Of a stretch of 8,546 nucleotides of DNA, positions 1 to 5,412 are shown piece by piece. Each line of letters opens with the position of its first letter. Position 1 is the first letter of the stretch. Both the position numbers and the translations under genes were made by a program. The notes beneath the pieces are model-generated. The model did not search any database and was not told the DNA's origin. It saw only the letters and a program-made list of their open reading frames with translations. Origin of the DNA: Thermaceae bacterium (GTDB taxonomy: Bacteria; Deinococcota; Deinococci; Deinococcales; Marinithermaceae); the NCBI GenBank assembly GCA_026989475.1, contig JALSJG010000099.1, positions 1-8,546 of the forward strand, in the 5' to 3' direction.

Positions 1-1218
1 GCCCCGTCCCACGTGCTGGAAGAACCAGAGGTAGGGCTCGGGGTTCCAGGGCTCACCGGTGGAGCCGAGGACGCGGAGGCTCGTGAGGTCGTGTTTCTCG
101 ATCGGCTCGGTGCCGTGGGGCATGAGGGCCCGCACCAGGGTGGGGGAGATGCCGAGATGGGTGATGCCGTGGCGCTCGATCATCGCCCAGAGCCGGTCGG
201 GCCCGGGGTAGTCGGGGGCGCCTTCGTAGAGGAAGACGGTGGCGCCCAGGATGAGGCTTCCGAAGATCGCCCAGGGGCCCATCATCCAGCCGATGTCGGT
301 GAACCAGAACATGAGCTCGCCGCGGCGGAGGTCAAAGAGGTGGGCCATGTCCTGGGCGGCCTTTAGGGGAAAGCCGGCGTGGTAGTGGACGGTGCCCTTG
401 GGCCGGCCGGTGGTGCCCGAGGTGTAGATCAGCATGAAGGGGTCCATGCTCCCCATCGGCTCTGCGGGGGCGGTTTCGCTCACCCCGCCGAGCGCCTCTT
501 CCCACCCCACGTCCCGGCCGGCCTCGAAGGGGACCTCGATCCCGAGGCGCCTCACCGCCAGCAACCTCGGGGTTCCGGCGAGCCTCGCCGCCGCATCGGC
601 CACCGGCTTCATCCGCACCGGGCGGCCCCGGCGGAAGAAGCCGTCGGCGGTGACGAGGAGCTTGGCGCCTGCGTCTTTGAGCCGGGTGGCCACCGCCTCG
701 GCGCCGTAGCCGGAGAAGATCGGGACCAGGATCGCCCCGATCCGGGCGATCGCCAGGGCCGCGATCGCGGTCTCCGGGATCATGGGCAGGTAAAGCCCCA
801 CCCGGTCGCCCTTTTCCACCCCGAGGTGTTTCAGGGCGGCGGCGGCGCGGCCGACCTCGCGTTCGAGCTCCCGGTAGGTGAGCCGGGTGACCCTGCCGTC
901 CTCCCCCTCCCAGACGAGCGCGAGCTGCTGCGCCAGGCCCCGGGCGACGTGCTGGGTGACCGCGACGTGGGCGAGGTTCAACCGGCCGCCCACGAACCAC
1001 TCGGGCCAGGCGGGCCCCCGGGAGAGGTCCACGAACGCTTGGTAGGGCTCGAACCACTCGACGCCGATCTCCTCCAAAGTCGCCACCCAGAAGCGGTCCA
1101 TCGCCTCCACGGAGAGGCGGTAGAGGGCGTCGTAGTCGGCGACGCCGAGCCGCTTCATCAGCCGCTCGAGGTGGCTTCCCTCGGTGTACTCGGGGCTTGG
1201 GTACCAGACCGGGTTCAT
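1..1218 (-). CDS. AMP-forming acyl-CoA ligase (acetyl-/acetoacetyl-CoA synthetase type), N-terminal 406 residues
   Basis: The frame stays open from an ATG at 1218 to the window edge, so the C-terminal part is missing (related enzymes have about 620-660 residues). Visible parts are an acetyl-CoA-synthetase-like N-terminal cap (about 1-70, rich in Trp and Phe), the adenylation core, and the ATP-binding A3 loop YTSGTTGRPKG at 265-275. FWFTDIGWMMGPW follows at 304-316, then GSTGEPWNP at 385-393. The family joins a carboxylic acid to CoA through an acyl-AMP intermediate in the cytoplasm. The DIGWMMGPW segment looks less like classical acetyl-CoA synthetase than like acetoacetyl-CoA synthetase or the plant AAE17/18 type, so the substrate is open; the region that would show acid specificity lies outside the window. 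The start overlaps the kinase stop (ATGA). A GGAGGAG ribosome site lies six bases before the ATG, inside the kinase's last codons. Family assignment is secure; the substrate is not. Confidence 0.9.
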   Translation of the reverse strand, partial: MNPVWYPSPEYTEGSHLERLMKRLGVADYDALYRLSVEAMDRFWVATLEEIGVEWFEPYQAFVDLSRGPAWPEWFVGGRLNLAHVAVTQHVARGLAQQLALVWEGEDGRVTRLTYRELEREVGRAAAALKHLGVEKGDRVGLYLPMIPETAIAALAIARIGAILVPIFSGYGAEAVATRLKDAGAKLLVTADGFFRRGRPVRMKPVADAAARLAGTPRLLAVRRLGIEVPFEAGRDVGWEEALGGVSETAPAEPMGSMDPFMLIYTSGTTGRPKGTVHYHAGFPLKAAQDMAHLFDLRRGELMFWFTDIGWMMGPWAIFGSLILGATVFLYEGAPDYPGPDRLWAMIERHGITHLGISPTLVRALMPHGTEPIEKHDLTSLRVLGSTGEPWNPEPYLWFFQHVGRG

Positions 1219-2075
1219 GGTTTTCTCCTCCAGAGCCGGCGCCAGAGACCCCGGGGCTGCTCCGGGGCGCCGGTGCTGCCCCCGGGCCTGGGGTCCTCCA
1301 TCGCCTCCCCGAGCGCACGTACAAACTCGGTGAGGGAAAGCCGCGAGCCGGGATCCTTCTCGAGCAGGCCCAGGACGGCCCGGGCGATTCGGGGGTTTTC
1401 CCCCTTGAGCGGGGGCGGCTTCTCGGTGAGGTGGGCGGCCAGGAGCTCCTCGTAGGTCTCGCTGTAAAAGGGGCGTTTCCCGGCGAGCAGCTCGTAGGCG
1501 AGGACCCCGAAGGAGTAGGCGTCCGAGGCCGGGCTCGCCTCTTCGCCCTTGAAAAGCTCCGGGGCCATATAAAAGGGACTCCCGGCCCGCTCCAGGGGCT
1601 CGGCGTCCTCCCGGGTGCGGGCCACCCCGAAGTCCCCGAGCTTCGCCACCTCGCCCCGGAGAAAGACGTTCGCGGGTTTTACGTCCTGGTGGACGATGCC
1701 GAGCCGGTGCAGATAGAGGAGGGCCTCGGCGAGCTGGCCGAGGTAGCCGAGGGCCCGCTCGCGGGGGAGCGGGCCCTTTTGCAGCCGGTCCTCGAGACTG
1801 CCTTCCTCGAAGTACTCGAGCGCCAAGAAGGCGCCCTTCCCGTAGGGCTTCCCCGCAATCCCCTTGACCAGGTGCGGGTGGGAGAGCCCGAGCGAAAGCC
1901 GTACTTCGCGGGCAAAGCGGTCGCGGAGCGCGGGGTCGTTATGCACCTCCGCGCGGGGGATCTTGAGGGCCACCGGACGCCCGTCGGGGGCGTAAGCGAG
2001 GTAGACTTGACCGGTCGCCCCCAAGCCGAGCAGGAGCTCGAGGCGAAAGTCCTCCCGCCTCAGGGGTCGGGTCAT
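1215..2075 (-). CDS. Soluble Ser/Thr protein kinase, non-RD type
   Basis: A 286-residue Hanks-type kinase, little more than a bare catalytic domain. Visible elements are the glycine loop GLGATGQV (17-24), ATP-anchoring Lys38 in VALK, helix-C Glu57, catalytic loop HQDVKPAN (129-136, Asp131, Lys133, Asn136), DFG at 148-150, APE at 171-173, Asp185 in the DAYSFG segment, and Arg245. All catalytic residues are present, so it should be active. The Arg normally before the catalytic Asp is Gln130, making this a non-RD kinase; such kinases often do not need activation-loop phosphorylation. No membrane segment or PASTA sensor domain follows; the protein ends in a short Trp/Arg-rich tail (WRRLWRRKP). 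It starts within an ATGA overlap with the upstream hydrolase and ends within another with the downstream ligase. The ribosome site before its own start is weak, which supports coupling. A nearby substrate such as the ligase is possible but unproven. Confidence 0.93.
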   Translation of the reverse strand: MTRPLRREDFRLELLLGLGATGQVYLAYAPDGRPVALKIPRAEVHNDPALRDRFAREVRLSLGLSHPHLVKGIAGKPYGKGAFLALEYFEEGSLEDRLQKGPLPRERALGYLGQLAEALLYLHRLGIVHQDVKPANVFLRGEVAKLGDFGVARTREDAEPLERAGSPFYMAPELFKGEEASPASDAYSFGVLAYELLAGKRPFYSETYEELLAAHLTEKPPPLKGENPRIARAVLGLLEKDPGSRLSLTEFVRALGEAMEDPRPGGSTGAPEQPRGLWRRLWRRKP

Positions 2076-2749
2076 TCGAGCACGAGGGCCTCGCCGGGCT
2101 TGAGCGCCCGACCCTCGAAGCCGAGCGCCTCGGCCCGGGCCACGAAGGCCTCGCCGTCCTGCTGGATGGGCGGGAAGGTGTTGTAGTGGATGGGGACCAC
2201 CGCCTTGGGTCTGAGGAGCTCGAGCGCCCGGAGCGCGTCGTCCGGGCCCATGGTGAAGGTGTCGCCGATGGGCAAGAGGGCGAGGTCGATCCCCAATTCA
2301 CCGATGAGCCGCATGTCGGAAAAGAGCGCGGTGTCCCCGGCGTGGTAGATGCGCTTCTCCCCGAGCTCGATCACCACCCCCATGGGCATCCCGCCGTAGG
2401 TGCCGTCGGGGAAGGAGGAGGAGTGCCAGGCGGGGAAGAACTTGAGCCAGCCCCCCTCGAAAGCGTAGGTTCCCCCGATGTTCATCGGCCAGGCTTCGGC
2501 CCCCCGGGCGGAGGCGTAGCTCGCGATCTCGAAGGTGGAGACCACCTTGGCCCCGGTGCGCTCGGCGATTTTGAGGGTATCTCCCCAGTGGTCGCCGTGG
2601 GCGTGGGTCAGTACGATCAGCTCGGCCTCGACCTCGTCGGGGCCGGAGGCGGCTAGAGGGTTGCCCTCGAGGAAGGGGTCGATCAGAATACGGACCCCGT
2701 TGCCCTGAATCCACGTCGCCGCGTGGCCGAGAAAACGTACCTCCACCAT
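2072..2749 (-). CDS. UPF0173-type metal-dependent hydrolase, metallo-beta-lactamase fold
   Basis: A 225-residue cytoplasmic protein, about the usual length for the family. It has the full metal-ligand set of the metallo-beta-lactamase fold: THAHGDH at 48-54 (His49, His51, Asp53, His54), His109 in PAWHSS, Asp139 in HAGDT, and His188 in IHYNT. The N-terminal FLGHAA and IDPFL segments are typical of UPF0173. This family binds two metal ions, but its physiological substrate is not established, so I name no reaction. The ATG at 2749 is chosen because GGGAGGTGAG lies just before it and homology begins at MVEVRFLGHA; a longer open frame to 2905 overlaps the upstream gene without family similarity. 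The stop overlaps the kinase start (ATGA). Together with the downstream ligase this suggests a hydrolase acting on a related metabolite, perhaps a thioester or ester, which is inference only. Confidence 0.92.
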   Translation of the reverse strand: MVEVRFLGHAATWIQGNGVRILIDPFLEGNPLAASGPDEVEAELIVLTHAHGDHWGDTLKIAERTGAKVVSTFEIASYASARGAEAWPMNIGGTYAFEGGWLKFFPAWHSSSFPDGTYGGMPMGVVIELGEKRIYHAGDTALFSDMRLIGELGIDLALLPIGDTFTMGPDDALRALELLRPKAVVPIHYNTFPPIQQDGEAFVARAEALGFEGRALKPGEALVLE

Positions 2750-2780
2750 CTCGCTCACCTCCCGCTTTGGCCCTACTCTA

Positions 2781-3230
2781 TCACTGGAGCTGCACGCGTT
2801 CGGGTAACGCGGCGAGCGCGCGGGTGAGGTTGCGCCGCAAGGCGGCCTCGACCAAGCGGCGAAGGGCCCGGCCTCCCCACTTCTCGCCGGCCGGGAATCG
2901 GGCATGGATCACCAGGCGCACCCGGTAGTAAAGCCCGCTGCGATCGGCCTCACCTACCCCACCGAGCTCCGCCCAGAAGGGTTCTGCCTCGAGCGGAATG
3001 GGCTCCAGCTCGGCCCTTTCTCCCCCTACCAGGCGGCTTTCGAAGGGGAAGCACACCCTTCCGAAAACGGGGGCCTCGCCGCAAAGCCGGCCTTTGAAGA
3101 GGTCCCCCTCGCGTGAAAGTGCTTCGAGGCCGGGCAGCGTGGAAAAGACCCGCTCGGGGGCGAAGAGGAGCTTCCTGGCCTTCTCGGGAGAGGTCGCCAG
3201 GCGAAAGGCGAAGCGGTGCTCGAACTCCAT
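2781..3230 (-). CDS. DUF3809-like protein, possibly SRPBCC-like fold
   Basis: 149 residues, beginning MEFEHRFAF. No catalytic motif, signal peptide or membrane segment is visible. The layout is a mainly beta-strand first two thirds, then a conserved-looking KWGG turn (about 117-120) and a C-terminal helix rich in Arg, Ala and Leu. This matches my memory of DUF3809, a family of about 150 residues from Deinococcus-Thermus, and resembles the lipid- or ligand-binding SRPBCC (START-like) shape, where a long C-terminal helix packs over a sheet. The family name is from memory and needs a profile search. I chose the ATG at 3230, with GGTGG upstream; an in-frame GTG at 3245 would add five residues. 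The start lies two bases after the stop of the upstream small gene (TGAGCATG), so the two are probably coupled. The next gene begins 31 bases downstream. Function unknown. Confidence 0.75.
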   Translation of the reverse strand: MEFEHRFAFRLATSPEKARKLLFAPERVFSTLPGLEALSREGDLFKGRLCGEAPVFGRVCFPFESRLVGGERAELEPIPLEAEPFWAELGGVGEADRSGLYYRVRLVIHARFPAGEKWGGRALRRLVEAALRRNLTRALAALPERVQLQ

Positions 3231-3232
3231 GC

Positions 3233-3445
3233 TCAGTCCACCCACTCCACCCTGATCTTGCCCGCTTGCTTAAAAGCCTCGATCTCGGCGTCGGTGGCCG
3301 GCGCCAGCCGGGGGAGCTGAGCGAACTTGGCGGTTTTGCTGGCGAGACCCACGCGCACCACCAGCACCCCTTCGCGTTCGTCCTTACCGATCCGCCAGAT
3401 CAGGTGGTGGCCGAGCTCGAGGAGTTTCGCCTCGGGCAGCTCCAT
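3233..3445 (-). CDS. Small conserved-looking protein of unknown function, 70 residues
   Basis: First gene of the leftward cluster. The product begins MELPEAKLLELGHHLIWRIG and ends KIRVEWVD. It is soluble, mixed charged and hydrophobic, with a probable pattern of helix, two strands (LIWRIG, VLVVRVGL) and a helix (DAEIEAFKQ). There is no Cys, no signal peptide and no membrane segment. I do not recognise the family. The start at 3445 is chosen because GGAGGGGG lies immediately before it; the gap to the ATG is short for a ribosome site. A TAGGAT box eight bases upstream instead fits the spacing of a leaderless mRNA, common in Deinococcus-Thermus. The stop is two bases before the start of the DUF3809-like gene, so the two probably act or are made together. 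That it is a real gene is supported by this tight spacing and by its position after the divergent promoter region. Confidence 0.7.
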   Translation of the reverse strand: MELPEAKLLELGHHLIWRIGKDEREGVLVVRVGLASKTAKFAQLPRLAPATDAEIEAFKQAGKIRVEWVD

Positions 3446-3453
3446 CCCCCTCC

Positions 3454-3459
3454 ATCCTA
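3454..3459 (-). promoter_or_regulatory. Possible -10 box for the leftward five-gene cluster
   Basis: Read on the minus strand this is TAGGAT, eight bases before the ATG at 3445. TANNNT boxes at this distance often mark leaderless genes in Deinococcus-Thermus. No convincing -35 box is seen 16-18 bp upstream, so this is a weak call. The adjacent GGAGGGGG could instead act as a ribosome site on a longer transcript starting further right. Confidence 0.35.
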
Positions 3460-3467
3460 GCCCGGAC

Positions 3468-3496
3468 TTGCAGGACGCGGGGTGGCCGCTTATGAT
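3468..3496 (+). promoter_or_regulatory. Sigma-70-type promoter for the small membrane protein
   Basis: TTGCAG (3468-3473), a 17-bp spacer, and TATGAT (3491-3496). Both boxes are close to consensus and the spacing is ideal. Transcription should begin near 3503-3505, so the ATG at 3492 inside the -10 box would not be in the mRNA. The usable starts are then 3507 or 3513, with almost no leader. Confidence 0.65.
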
Positions 3497-3499
3497 CCA

Positions 3500-3512
3500 A
3501 CCCATAATGGGT
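3500..3512. repeat. 13-bp palindrome over the predicted start site and start codon
   Basis: ACCCAT-A-ATGGGT, perfect six-base arms around a central A. It begins four bases after the -10 box and contains the ATG at 3507. Its position suits a repressor site, but a palindrome this short can occur by chance. Confidence 0.4.
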
Positions 3513-3839
3513 ATGTATTCGATCGTGCTCTTCCTGCACCTGGTGTTTGCCGCGCTTTGGGTGGGGGGGCTTTTTGCCTGGGCCCACGGGGCCCGGCTCC
3601 GCCCCGGGGTATTCCTGATCTCCGCGGTGGTCATGGGCCTGAGCGGGCTCTTCCTGGTGACGCAGGGGCGCCCGGACCTTTTGCGCGAGGGGCTCTTCCA
3701 CCTGAAGCTGACCGCTTACGCGGTGCTGGCGATGCTGAGCGTTTACCTGGCCTACCGCCCCAACGCCGGGCGGGGGGTGGCCTGGTTGGGGTTTGCCCTT
3801 GGGCTCGTCGCCCTCTTCGCCATCGCCTGGTTGCCCTAG
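3507..3839 (+). CDS. Small four-helix membrane protein, faintly HemJ/CopD-like
   Basis: 110 residues, almost all in four predicted membrane helices: about 4-25, 35-53, 64-83 and 91-109. Helix 1 has LHLVFAALWVGGLF with His11 and the WxGG pattern; helix 3 begins FHLKL with His65 and Lys67. A membrane His followed by W-x-G-G, with H-x-K-L in a later helix, recalls HemJ (protoporphyrinogen oxidase, which binds haem) and CopD-like proteins. This protein is shorter than those families, so the likeness is only suggestive. No signal peptide or large soluble domain is present. I chose the ATG at 3507 because the ATG at 3492 lies inside a strong -10 box; 3513 is also possible. No good ribosome site precedes any of these starts, which fits leaderless translation. 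Its stop shares CTAG with the stop of the converging methyltransferase gene. Confidence 0.75.
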   Translation: MGMYSIVLFLHLVFAALWVGGLFAWAHGARLRPGVFLISAVVMGLSGLFLVTQGRPDLLREGLFHLKLTAYAVLAMLSVYLAYRPNAGRGVAWLGFALGLVALFAIAWLP

Positions 3840-5029
3840 CCCACCCTTTTTAGCACCGCGAACTTCAAATAGCCGGTCTCGGGGACGTTGACGAGCACCG
3901 GGTGGTCGGCCGCCTGCCCCGCGCGGGCCACCACCCGGAAGACCCGGCGGGCGTCGCCGGCGGCTTCTTTCAGCATGGCGAGGAAGGCTTCTTCATTCAG
4001 GTGGTGGCTGCAGGAGGCGGTGAGCAGGTGCCCCCCGGGCCGGAGGATTCGCATCGCTCGCAGGTTGATCTCCTTGTAGGCGGCGTAGGCGCGCTCGAGG
4101 TCGCCCTTCTTTCGGGCGAAGGAAGGGGGGTCGAGGACCACGAGGTCGTACCCGGAACCCCGCCGGGCCTCCCGCTTCAAAAAGTCGAAGGCGTTCGCCG
4201 CCAGGGTTCGGAGGTTTGAAAGGCGGTTTTTCTCCGCCGCCTCCCGAGCTACCGCGAGCGCCGCCTCGGAAGCGTCCACCACCCATACCTCGGTGGCGTG
4301 GCGGGCTAGGTGCAAGGCGAAGCCCCCCTGGTAGCCGAAGACGTCGAGGGCCCGCGCGGGCCGCGTCCGTCGGGCGAGAGCCCCGGCGAAAAGGCGATTT
4401 TCCCGCTGGTCGAGGAAGGCGCCCGTTTTCTGCCCCTGCCAGGGCCGGACCGGCAGCCAGACCCGCCCCTCCTCGACCCAAAGGCGCTCGGGGATCTCTC
4501 CGTAGGCCGCCTCGACGTAGAGGGGGAGCCCCTCCTTTTGCCGGCCGCGGGTGTCGTTTTTGAGGAGCACCCCCCTCGGGTCGAGGGTCTCCACCAGGGC
4601 CTCGACCAGGGCGGCGCGCCGGGCCTCGAGGGCGGCGGCCCCGATCTGCACCACCAGGTAGCCCGCGTACTCGTCCACCACCAGCCCGGGGAGGAAGTCG
4701 CCCTCGGCGTGGACGAGGCGGCGGCCGCCCTGGGGACGCGCCACCCGGTCGGCCTCTCGCCTTTTCAGGGCAGCCCGGAGGTTTTTGAGCCAGGCCTCCC
4801 AGGGATCGGCCTCCTCCCAGGCGTAGGCCCGGACCGCGAGCTCGGTCTTGCGGTTGAAGAGGGCCAGGGCGAGAAAGCGCCCCCGGTGGACCACGGGGTA
4901 GAAACCGGGGGTTTCGGGGGAGCGGCGGAGCATCCCCCGCCAGACCCAGGGGTGCCGGGCGAGGAGACGTTTTGCCCCGCGTTCATCGACCTCCACAAGC
5001 ACGCCCCTGAGTTTAATCCGCGTTGACAC
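3836..5029 (-). CDS. rlmO: 23S rRNA m5C methyltransferase of the RlmO/RlmI type
   Basis: 397 residues from a GTG at 5029. An N-terminal PUA-like RNA-binding domain (about 10-75, containing RHPWVWRGML) is followed by a central domain and a class I SAM methyltransferase domain. Visible motifs are QKTGAFLDQREN (200-211), SAM-binding DVFGYQGGF (229-237), acidic VVDAS (250-254), DPPSF (300-304), and TASCS (338-342) with Cys340, the likely catalytic cysteine. The family methylates C5 of a cytosine in 23S rRNA. In T. thermophilus the homologue TTHA1280 (RlmO) modifies C1942 and, as I recall, also borders the V-ATPase genes. The start is uncertain: the GTG at 5029 overlaps the -35 box of the ATPase promoter and has no ribosome site. 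GTG at 5002 lies seven bases after a TAAACT box, and GTG at 4996 lies seven bases after AGGGG. Either would give 386-388 residues and still include the PUA domain. Confidence 0.92.
   Translation of the reverse strand: MSTRIKLRGVLVEVDERGAKRLLARHPWVWRGMLRRSPETPGFYPVVHRGRFLALALFNRKTELAVRAYAWEEADPWEAWLKNLRAALKRREADRVARPQGGRRLVHAEGDFLPGLVVDEYAGYLVVQIGAAALEARRAALVEALVETLDPRGVLLKNDTRGRQKEGLPLYVEAAYGEIPERLWVEEGRVWLPVRPWQGQKTGAFLDQRENRLFAGALARRTRPARALDVFGYQGGFALHLARHATEVWVVDASEAALAVAREAAEKNRLSNLRTLAANAFDFLKREARRGSGYDLVVLDPPSFARKKGDLERAYAAYKEINLRAMRILRPGGHLLTASCSHHLNEEAFLAMLKEAAGDARRVFRVVARAGQAADHPVLVNVPETGYLKFAVLKRVG
5010..5015 (-). promoter_or_regulatory. Possible -10 box for the methyltransferase gene
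   Basis: Read on the minus strand this is TAAACT, seven bases before the GTG at 5002 and just before AGGGG. It would lie inside the gene if the GTG at 5029 were the start. No good -35 box is seen. CATAAT on the minus strand at 5049-5054 is another candidate, which would leave room for the 5029 start. Confidence 0.3.
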
Positions 5030-5052
5030 TGGCCGAAGCCCGCCGGTATTAT
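5023..5052 (+). promoter_or_regulatory. Strong sigma-70-type promoter of the V/A-ATPase operon
   Basis: TTGACA (5023-5028, perfect -35), an 18-bp spacer, and TATTAT (5047-5052, one mismatch to TATAAT). The predicted transcription start is about 5059. It is the best promoter in the window and stands 45 bases before the first ATPase gene. The -35 box overlaps the annotated start of the divergent methyltransferase gene. Confidence 0.8.
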
Positions 5053-5059
5053 GCCCGGG

Positions 5060-5074
5060 GCGCGGAATCCGCGC
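5060..5074. repeat. 15-bp palindrome at the 5' end of the ATPase mRNA
   Basis: GCGCGGA-A-TCCGCGC, perfect seven-base arms around one A. It begins seven bases after the end of the -10 box, at the predicted first bases of the transcript. It could be a repressor site on DNA, or in RNA a six-pair hairpin with an AAU loop shielding the 5' end. The sequence does not decide between these. Confidence 0.5.
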
Positions 5075-5097
5075 GTTTTCTGCTGGAGGGAGTGCCT

Positions 5098-5412
5098 ATG
5101 CATGGCCTAGGACTTATCAAGAGCCTGGCGGAGCGCGAGCGCGAGCTCGCCGCGAAGCTCGAGGAGGCCCGGCAGATGGCCGAGGCCAAGCTACGCCAGG
5201 CCGAGGAGGAGGCCCGGCAGAAGATCGAGGCCGCCGAAGCCGAGGCGGCCCGCCTTCTGGAGGAGGGCCGGGCCGAGATCGAAAAGCGCGTGCGCGACAT
5301 CGAGGCCGAGGCCGAGGCCCGGGCCGAGGCCGAGGCCAAGAAGGTGCGGGAGATCGCGGAGACCCGGCTCGAGGACGCCGTCCGGCGCGTTCTCGAGGAG
5401 GTGGTTCCGTGA
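5098..5412 (+). CDS. V/A-type ATPase peripheral stalk subunit G (called H in some schemes)
   Basis: 104 residues, nearly all one charged coiled coil rich in Glu, Ala and Arg with no Cys or aromatic core. It starts MHGLGLIKSLAERERELAAK and ends RRVLEEVVP. In the T. thermophilus enzyme two EG heterodimers form the stators that link the A3B3 head to subunit I. This protein fits that role by composition, size and position as the first gene of the operon. The ATG at 5098 is chosen because GGAGGG (5085-5090) stands seven bases upstream; the open frame reaches back to 5023, but that would place the promoter inside the gene. Its stop overlaps the next start (GTGA). The stretch 5302-5337 is built from near-identical hexamers that encode an EA-rich segment. 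Confidence 0.88.
   Translation: MHGLGLIKSLAERERELAAKLEEARQMAEAKLRQAEEEARQKIEAAEAEAARLLEEGRAEIEKRVRDIEAEAEARAEAEAKKVREIAETRLEDAVRRVLEEVVP
5302..5337 (+). repeat. Hexamer tandem repeat inside subunit G
   Basis: Six consecutive hexamers: GAGGCC three times, CGGGCC once, GAGGCC twice. They encode EAEAEARAEAEA. Loss or gain of one unit would keep the frame but change the stalk by two residues. Confidence 0.75.

Noticed and set aside
332..1324. Long minus-strand frame across the ligase
   Set aside because: Out-of-frame with the true ligase; rich in Arg, Gly and Pro and lacking the ATP-binding loop.
379..1455. Long plus-strand open frame opposite the acyl-CoA ligase and kinase
   Set aside because: Antisense shadow of a GC-rich gene: Gly/Pro/Arg-rich, no recognisable motif, and the opposite strand carries clear families.
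1197..2186. 329-residue plus-strand open frame opposite the kinase
   Set aside because: The kinase on the other strand has all catalytic motifs in order; this frame has none.
2774..2779. TAGAGT on the minus strand as an internal promoter before the hydrolase
   Set aside because: It fits TANNNT but has no reasonable -35 box, and the 31-base gap with a good ribosome site suits an ordinary operon gap.
3839..3852. T run after the membrane protein stop as a terminator
   Set aside because: CCCTTTTTAG follows the stop, but I find no stem directly before it, and it is coding sequence of the converging gene.
4310..5026. 238-residue plus-strand open frame opposite the methyltransferase
   Set aside because: Shadow of a well-supported gene; composition is typical of antisense GC-rich frames.
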